A stretch of DNA of 64,000 bases from Bryum argenteum (Eukaryota; Streptophyta; Bryopsida; Bryales; Bryaceae), in the NCBI GenBank assembly GCA_037043015.1, contig CM073330.1, positions 11,364,512 through 11,428,511 of the forward strand. The letters are read 5' to 3'. A model generated the notes under the pieces. It saw only the letters and a program-made list of their open reading frames with translations. It was not told the origin of the DNA and made no database searches. A program made the translations under genes and the position numbers. Positions 58,171-64,000 of this stretch are shown in pieces (within the stretch, counting starts at the first letter, position 1; the number at the start of each line of letters is the position of its first letter).

Positions 58171-58215
<45 letters not shown>
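58171..58215. repeat. (AT)n microsatellite, 45 bp
   Basis: Uninterrupted AT dinucleotides directly upstream (in minus-strand sense) of the copia fragment. Confidence 0.95.
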
Positions 58216-58219
<4 letters not shown>

Positions 58220-61200
58220 TAGACTTAAATTGAGTTTTTCTTCTACAATTTCAATTGTTGAGTATATGTTTCAAGGACATACATAAACATTTGTTGGTAA
58301 TCTTCACTTCTATGGAGAAGCATGAGTGTATTTCTTCACGCAATCAAGACTTATACCTTGCAATGAAGGAAGAAAGACCTTATGGCTTTTTTGTTCAAGC
58401 CAAAGCTGATGGTGATTGTCTCGACACAAGATTGCATAATCTTGTTATTGAAAGACTAAGATGAAATGCTTGAACTTTTCACATGTGGCTACTTACTTTT
58501 GAACTGTACAACATTGTTATGTTATAAAAGGAATCCACATCCCCTATAAGAAATACTTAGAGTTCGTGAAATATGATAATAAGAATTGACATGATTGAAC
58601 GGCATTGCACATCAATGCATCAGTGATTCATTTGAGGAACATGAGAAGGTGAAGGTCAAATTACCAGTTCGTAAAGTAGTGCAATAGAACTGTACTACCG
58701 GTAGAAGACAATTTCGAATATACTTTTCGCTGACTCAAGGCCATGAATTCTTACCGTTGAGCGAAACAAATTCACGAAACAAATGCATGCTTTCTGAATC
58801 CAGAAAAACATCGGGGAAGATAAAAAGCATCCATTCCGTTACCGATACCTTTAACTACGTGCCGCAATTCCTTCACCTGGAACCACAGCTCACCAATTAA
58901 TCCACAGCTTAATCATCAACATAATCCGAAAAGCGACGATAGCTCTAGTTCAACTAATTGCACGTAGAGCGCCATAGCCGAACCATTGCAGCGTAATAAT
59001 GACACAATGATAACCTCGAAAGCCACTATAGCTGCGGACCTGCGGTATCTTTGTGACAAGAGTCCAGCTCGAAATCAATTCAACTGCCTTAACGAATCGA
59101 AACGCGTCAAGGCTTTATACCGACCACTGAGATACTCGCCTTTGGATAAAATATCAATCGCACTTAGATCAGTTGCAAGAAAATATCTTATTAGCAATTA
59201 AATCCTCCGCTAAAGGTGAACATGCAATTCACTTCAGGAGATATTGTGAGAAGCCGAACATTTTTTTAAAAATTGAAACAATAAAAACATCTTCACCAAT
59301 ACAGGAGTCCTGCCTGAAGAAACAACGTCACTTGAGAAGCAGAACTTCAGAGCAGGCACAAAGTTAGCGTCCAATAGACATTGAAAGAAATCAAGAAACT
59401 AGGCGACGACGTGGTAATTGTGCTTCTACCGTACACGTCAATTGCGAAGCAGCGATTGCCTTAACGAATCTAAGGTTTTCTACCGCCACTGAGATATACA
59501 CGCCTTATATCAATGTTAGGGAAATCGGATTCTGAGCACACGGTTAATCGAATCAAATATACTAAATATTAGCTGATTAGCAATCAAATCATTCCAGGTT
59601 TACGTGAAATTCAGTTCGTGAGAAAATTGTGAGAAGCTTCAGAAGCAGGCGCGAAGAAGAAATCGAGAAGAAATTGAGCCACCGATGGTAAACGTGCTTA
59701 CAACGTCAGATTTTCTCGCACTCCGTTTATCACGTCAGCTTGCAAGTAAGTATTCAATCAGCAGAACAGTAAGTCGAATTGTTTCCTTCCTTGAGGATTT
59801 ACATATAATTCAGAGCAGAATTTCACAAAGAATCGCTTAAACATCATTCTGGGAAATATGTCAAGATCATATGTATTGAAAATCTTAGATTTGTTTCTTC
59901 TAGCAAGTGATTGTCTTCAAGGAAGAAAGCATGAGAGACGCTCTCTCTATTGGCACCAGTGCTCAATCTTATAATTCTTCAAGCACTCCAATTCTCTAAT
60001 CCACAAACTTAATGATTGGAGTTGACGAGAGCTATTCACCAGAGGATCGAAGAAGCGCTTGTAGAGATGGAGATGCAAATAAGATCAATTTTCATAGCTG
60101 CAAATACGTGTCATTATTACCACTAAGTTAATTCTATGTGGTGTTTATTTGTAAGTGTATTGGATAGGATTCAATGCAACAATCAGCATATTTTAGAATT
60201 TTATATGCAAAGCGTATTATGGTACAAAGTTTTGTTGGTATAATTGTGCATTATGTTTTAATACAAATTGTGTTGTGTCGTCAAGATCTATTGAATCAAA
60301 ATTGAGAACCTACACTATTTTGATGTACTAGCAATCAAACTATACAAAATCTAAAGATTCTACACTTTTAAGAATGACATGCATTACTATAAAAAAACAA
60401 AAACTATGATGAGAAGTGTCCAATATGACTTGTTTGATGTGATTGTCTTGTATCAAATTGTGTGGTTTATTTGATTAATTGGTTATCTTAAAGGCAATAG
60501 TGGCTAGATATAAACTGACATAGTATTTACCCCGAGAGATTAATAGTCCCAACGTGACCTCTAGCTAGGCATAATTTAATAATTTTTCAAACATACATTC
60601 TATTCAAGCTAGCCTCAAAATACATTTAGAGTGTATCTTCTTTATAACAATCGTAGAAATCACATAAATTTGAACAAAGCACAAACAGGTGCTCAACTGT
60701 CATGAGTGTTGTTTCTCGAAAAAATTGCAATATTCAAGAACATAACATTATGAATTTTTCATTTAAAAAATAAAAATAAATTGTGAGTATGGAAACCTTC
60801 TGGAACTATTACACAATGTCCACTATTACACAAAGACATTAATTTCCACTCTTGTAATAGTCAACTATTGACCAATTTCAACCCAAGAAATAAAAATTCT
60901 TTATCTCAAAAGAGAAGAAACTCGAGTGCAATCATGAAATTGTCTCTCTATACCCTCAAATTCACCTCAACTTCACCCAACAACTACCCAAAATAAGCTC
61001 ATAAGTAATTTTTAAATTTCTTCTTTCAAATATAAATCAATGTATTAATTAATTGAGAGAAATACTGTGATGAACCGAAATAGCAAGCCTTCAAGTGAAT
61101 TAGTGATCCATGAACCATCCTCATGCTGAAGCACCACTTCCTACAAGGTCGAGGCATCTAAAATTGACCATTTAAGAAAATTCTCACCAAAAGGGGAGGT

Positions 61201-61318
61201 CTAATACTAGAGGGTGATTTTTCCTTCAAAGAGAAATAAATGTTTTGAGGAATGCAACTTCAATTTTTATATTTGCTCTAATATGTAAACTACGAAAGCC
61301 AAAATGTTACAGATACAC
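58216..61318. other. Gene-free stretch with a diverged duplication
   Basis: No gene is supported. About 59060-59410 and 59450-59690 are diverged repeats of each other: both have TTGCCTTAACGAATC, CCACTGAGATA.ACGCC, TTAGCAAT.AAATC and GTGAGAAGC in order. From 60100 to 61318 the DNA is AT-rich with nothing recognisable. Confidence 0.5.
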
Positions 61319-61322
61319 TTAA

Positions 61323-62878
61323 CCCCTAACCGTTCTTAAAACCCGAAACGAGTTTTTGCAATTTTGGGCAGCTTAGATGAAGGTGTTAAAAGTAATATTT
61401 TTTTTCCTAAATTTTTACCGGGTGTTCCTTATACTCCAAAAAGTATGTGGTAAAATTTGCAAAGCCAAATTCCAATTTTAAAACCTTCATCTAGAAATTT
61501 TAGGTTTGAAGTCCAAAAAGGGCAACTTAACCCCTAAACGCCCAAGCCTATTTTTAGCAGAAAAGCACATTTCCATAGAAATTGTCATAGATGAAAATCA
61601 AGAGAAGCTATTAAGATCTCAACCGTACAAACTTGTAATAGACTTATCAAAGATCATGTGGACCAAAATTTGAGTCATGAGGTCTTATAGATCGGGAGAA
61701 CATAACATATTAATATCAAAATCAAACTACAAAATTTCATCATTTTCACTTTGAGGTGGAAATGCTACCAATATACCTATTGCAATGAAAAAATCACCAA
61801 CTAGAAAGATGTTCACCTTCATCTTCATAAGTCCTTTACCCAACAAAAATTCATCAAAAAAATTTCTTGGCTCAAATAAAAGCCATGCAGTGGTAAAAAC
61901 TACCGAACATTTTACAAAGGAAAAATAGTCCAAAACTAGACCCTTTGCATTCAATTTCATGCCTTATCTTCAAAACATCTTCGATCTTGTTAAGGTTTCT
62001 ACCACTTAGACTAGACTCTGATTGGAGGCCATCCCAAAAAATTAAGTTGAAATCCAACGGTGGATAAGGGAGATATAGCTCCTCAAATATCATCCATTTT
62101 CTCACTTTTTCTGTTGACAAAACATCATTGCAAATCCAATAGCAAAATCATTTGGATCAAAAAACTTCTCACTACAGAGTTGTTAAGAATCACCTTAAGA
62201 TTATGACCATGAAAGAAAAAAATCATGAAAATCTATTTTTAATTTCACATAATTGGCTTGCAATGGTAATACATGCCCCATGCTTGAAAACCCAAAAACA
62301 AGAGTTGTCTTCACTAAAGTGAATTCCATTAATTCATACTTTATTTTATGGGCTTGCAAATTTTACAACACAAACTAGACTTGATTTGGAACCTAATCCA
62401 AGTGATTTCATCCAAAACGGACTTTGGATGAAGAAGATATGGCTCTTCAAAGTTTCTGATGCACATTCAAAATGTCGTTTTTCGACATTGTGGGCGTTTA
62501 AGGGTTAAATTTAGTCTTTATTTATTTTATTTTTTTCGGAATTGTGTTCATATACAAACCACTACTTGAGTTCCAATGTGACACAAGTCAAAACGTTTAC
62601 CAATTTTACAAGGGCAGCCTCCAAAACTTCCAAAAACAATCTTCAAAATGCCCAAAAAACTTGGGAGATAAACTTTGAATGTTATGATCTCTCAAATGGT
62701 AAACATCCAACGGTCAATTTTAGGAACAATAACTAAAAATAGTCCTAGGTACAAGATCTTACGGTTGGAAAATTTAAAAGACGGAAACAAATTGGTTCAC
62801 ACCTCCGGGAGTGCATAGAGGTAGAAAATTGCAGTTTTGAGGTTTTGAGCTCCAAAAACACGCACGGACGGTTAGGGG
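61323..62878. mobile_element. TTAA-flanked outer element, carrying a nested element
   Basis: TTAA at 61319-61322 and 62879-62882. Ends CCCCTAACCGTTC and GGACGGTTAGGGG, which pair at 12 of 13 bases. Without the nested insertion it is about 578 bp. Parts of its interior match 14905-15130. No coding capacity. Confidence 0.8.
61531..62504. mobile_element. TTAA-flanked element nested in the outer one (974 bp)
   Basis: TTAA at 61527-61530 and 62505-62508. Ends CCCCTAAACGCCCA and TGGGCGTTTAAGGG. The uninterrupted relative at about 14988 reads GGGCAGTTTAAATTAG. Its interior relates to the CTAG-flanked element at 44472. It carries AATGTCGTTTTTCGACATT 25-45 bases from the right end. The longest member seen, still non-coding. 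Confidence 0.85.
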
Positions 62879-63019
62879 TTAACCAATATGTAGGTTCACC
62901 TAAAACCGATAATGCTCAAACTAAAAATTTAGATACTTTTCTTAAACCTATCAATGTATTATATCAAATGAGAAAAATACACAACTATTTGGCGGAGAGA
63001 TTTTTTGTGAGCACATTTG

Positions 63020-63571
63020 TTTTTTTTTTTTTTTTTTGGAAGACAAATTGAAGGGTATAAATTGCAAAAAAGACGGTACAACAGGTGACCCCCAGTCGGG
63101 AGCGGATGGGGCAGACCACATCCGCACCAGACACGACAGACTCTTTTTTTTTTGGTTTGTTTTTTTCCTTTTTATCTCTGTTTTTTGTTTTTTCAAGGAT
63201 ATTACTCTACCTTCCTACTACAACAAGAATCCTAAATTCTAGCAGCTAAGGAGGGGACGACATGTATAAGGCTATAGGTGAGAGTCCCGGAACCGAGGGC
63301 TATACGAATTAAGGGGAGCCGTGAGCTCCCACCTAACCTTGTCCTCAAGGGGTAAAAGTGAAGCTAGATAACTGTGTTTACTCCATGTCTCGGTGAAGGC
63401 TGAACGTAGTTGCCTTGCCAGTTGTGGTTGTTGCTTCGATTGTCGCAAGACCTTCTGCCATGCGACCCGGCCATAGTCCACCACCCCAAACCAAATCTTT
63501 TGGTAGAGTTTCTTGACTGTCCACATGATGCCATTGAAGACGGCGTCATTGCGGCTTATCCACAAAGTCCA
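63020..63571 (-). mobile_element. 5'-truncated LINE with poly(A) and 17-bp target duplication
   Basis: On the minus strand the element runs from 63571 to an 18-base A tail (T run at 63020-63037). It is flanked by the exact repeat TTTTGTGAGCACATTTG at 63003-63019 and 63572-63588. The coding part, ending at 63272, reads WTLWISRNDAVFNG and then KLYQKIWFGVVDYGRVAWQK, as in the region after the reverse transcriptase of plant LINEs. Only the last ~100 residues and the 3' UTR are present. The exact target repeat and intact tail suggest a recent insertion. It cannot move by itself. Confidence 0.85.
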
Positions 63572-63617
63572 TTTTGTGAGCACATTTGGAACACTATACC
63601 GATTGGTCATAGGTGCC

Positions 63618-63903
63618 TCAACCTTACATGGGTCTATTTTCAACCTTACATGGGACTATTTTCAACCTTACATGGGACTATTTTCAACCTTACATGGGAC
63701 TATTTTCAACCTTACATGAGACTATTTTCAACCTTACATGGGACTATTTTCAACCTTACATGGGACTACTTTCAACCTTACATGAGACTATTTTCAACCT
63801 TACATAGGACTATTTTCAACCTTACATAAGACTATTTTCAACCTTACATGGGACTATTTTCAACCTTACATGGGACTATTTTCAACCTTACATGGGACTA
63901 TTT
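63618..63903 (+). repeat. 22-bp minisatellite, 13 copies
   Basis: Unit CAACCTTACATGGGACTA plus TTTT, repeated from 63618 with few changes (GGG to GAG, TAG or TAA). Twenty-two is not a multiple of three, and the unit has no stop in any plus-strand frame, so all three frames stay open through it. These open frames are an effect of the repeat, not genes. Confidence 0.97.
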
Positions 63904-64000
63904 TCATGTTGAAAAACTTCAAAAGTGACCAATAGTGAAGTTGTCCTCACTTATCAATAAAAGAATTAACCCCAACTTTACCCAAAGAGAACCAATGGCA

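Noticed and set aside
63410-63829. Plus-strand reading frames of 60-140 codons across the LINE and minisatellite
   Set aside because: They run through the minisatellite, which is open in every frame, and antisense to the LINE. No conserved protein feature.
63618-63903. CRISPR-like array
   Set aside because: The 22-bp units are directly adjacent with no spacers, and the DNA is from a plant nucleus. It is a minisatellite.

Overview
This window looks like nuclear DNA of a land plant. Genes are split by short introns with plant-type splice sites, one gene is a plant-style NOP10, there is an interstitial block of the plant telomere repeat TTTAGGG, and most of the sequence is AT-rich repeat. The kinase plus C1-like finger gene and the decayed DUF7869-type gene suggest a non-seed plant (moss, liverwort or lycophyte). 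That placement is inference.

Layout. Positions 1-11.4 kb form a GC-richer block. It holds three decayed multi-exon coding units: an unidentified one at 0.25-3.8 kb, an FCP1/NIF-phosphatase relic at 4.0-6.1 kb, and a DUF7869 (DDE-like) relic at 6.7-10.5 kb. Two different families of short palindromes are scattered through their introns and spacers. The block ends at interstitial telomere repeats. From 11.4 to 16.3 kb is AT-rich repeat debris. A degenerate ~185-bp tandem repeat (16.85-17.6 kb) precedes an apparently intact protein kinase gene with four C1-like zinc fingers (18.3-22.2 kb, three exons). From 22.2 to 27 kb no gene is seen; the end of this stretch is a pyrimidine-rich tandem duplication carrying Helitron-like end hairpins.

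From 27.1 to 54.6 kb lies a complex repeat array: 4-kb-class units repeated in tandem, each with remnants of the same minus-strand gene and a tRNA-like module. Set in it are one complete host gene (MDR enoyl-reductase/quinone-oxidoreductase-like, 35.3-37.4 kb, minus strand), a 1.65-kb duplicate of that gene's 3' end and flank (42.6-45.5 kb), and a 2.5-kb Helitron (31.35-33.89 kb) that carries the first exons of a cysteine synthase gene. Because the units are paralogous, uninterrupted copies show exactly where several mobile elements went in: the Helitron, a solo LTR and a family of TTAA-targeting inverted-repeat elements.

From 55.6 to 56.6 kb is a complete NOP10 gene (minus strand, three exons). 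Then come a Ty1/copia fossil with an unusually palindromic LTR (57.3-58.1 kb), gene-free DNA, a TTAA element nested in another TTAA element (61.3-62.9 kb), a 5'-truncated LINE with 17-bp target duplications (63.0-63.6 kb) and a 13-copy 22-bp minisatellite (63.6-63.9 kb).

The genes do not form one pathway. The intact ones (kinase, MDR reductase, NOP10) look like ordinary host genes in a repeat-rich setting. The most notable content is the TTAA/CTAG-targeting family with CCC termini, the gene-capturing Helitron, and the GC-rich block with its two palindrome families.
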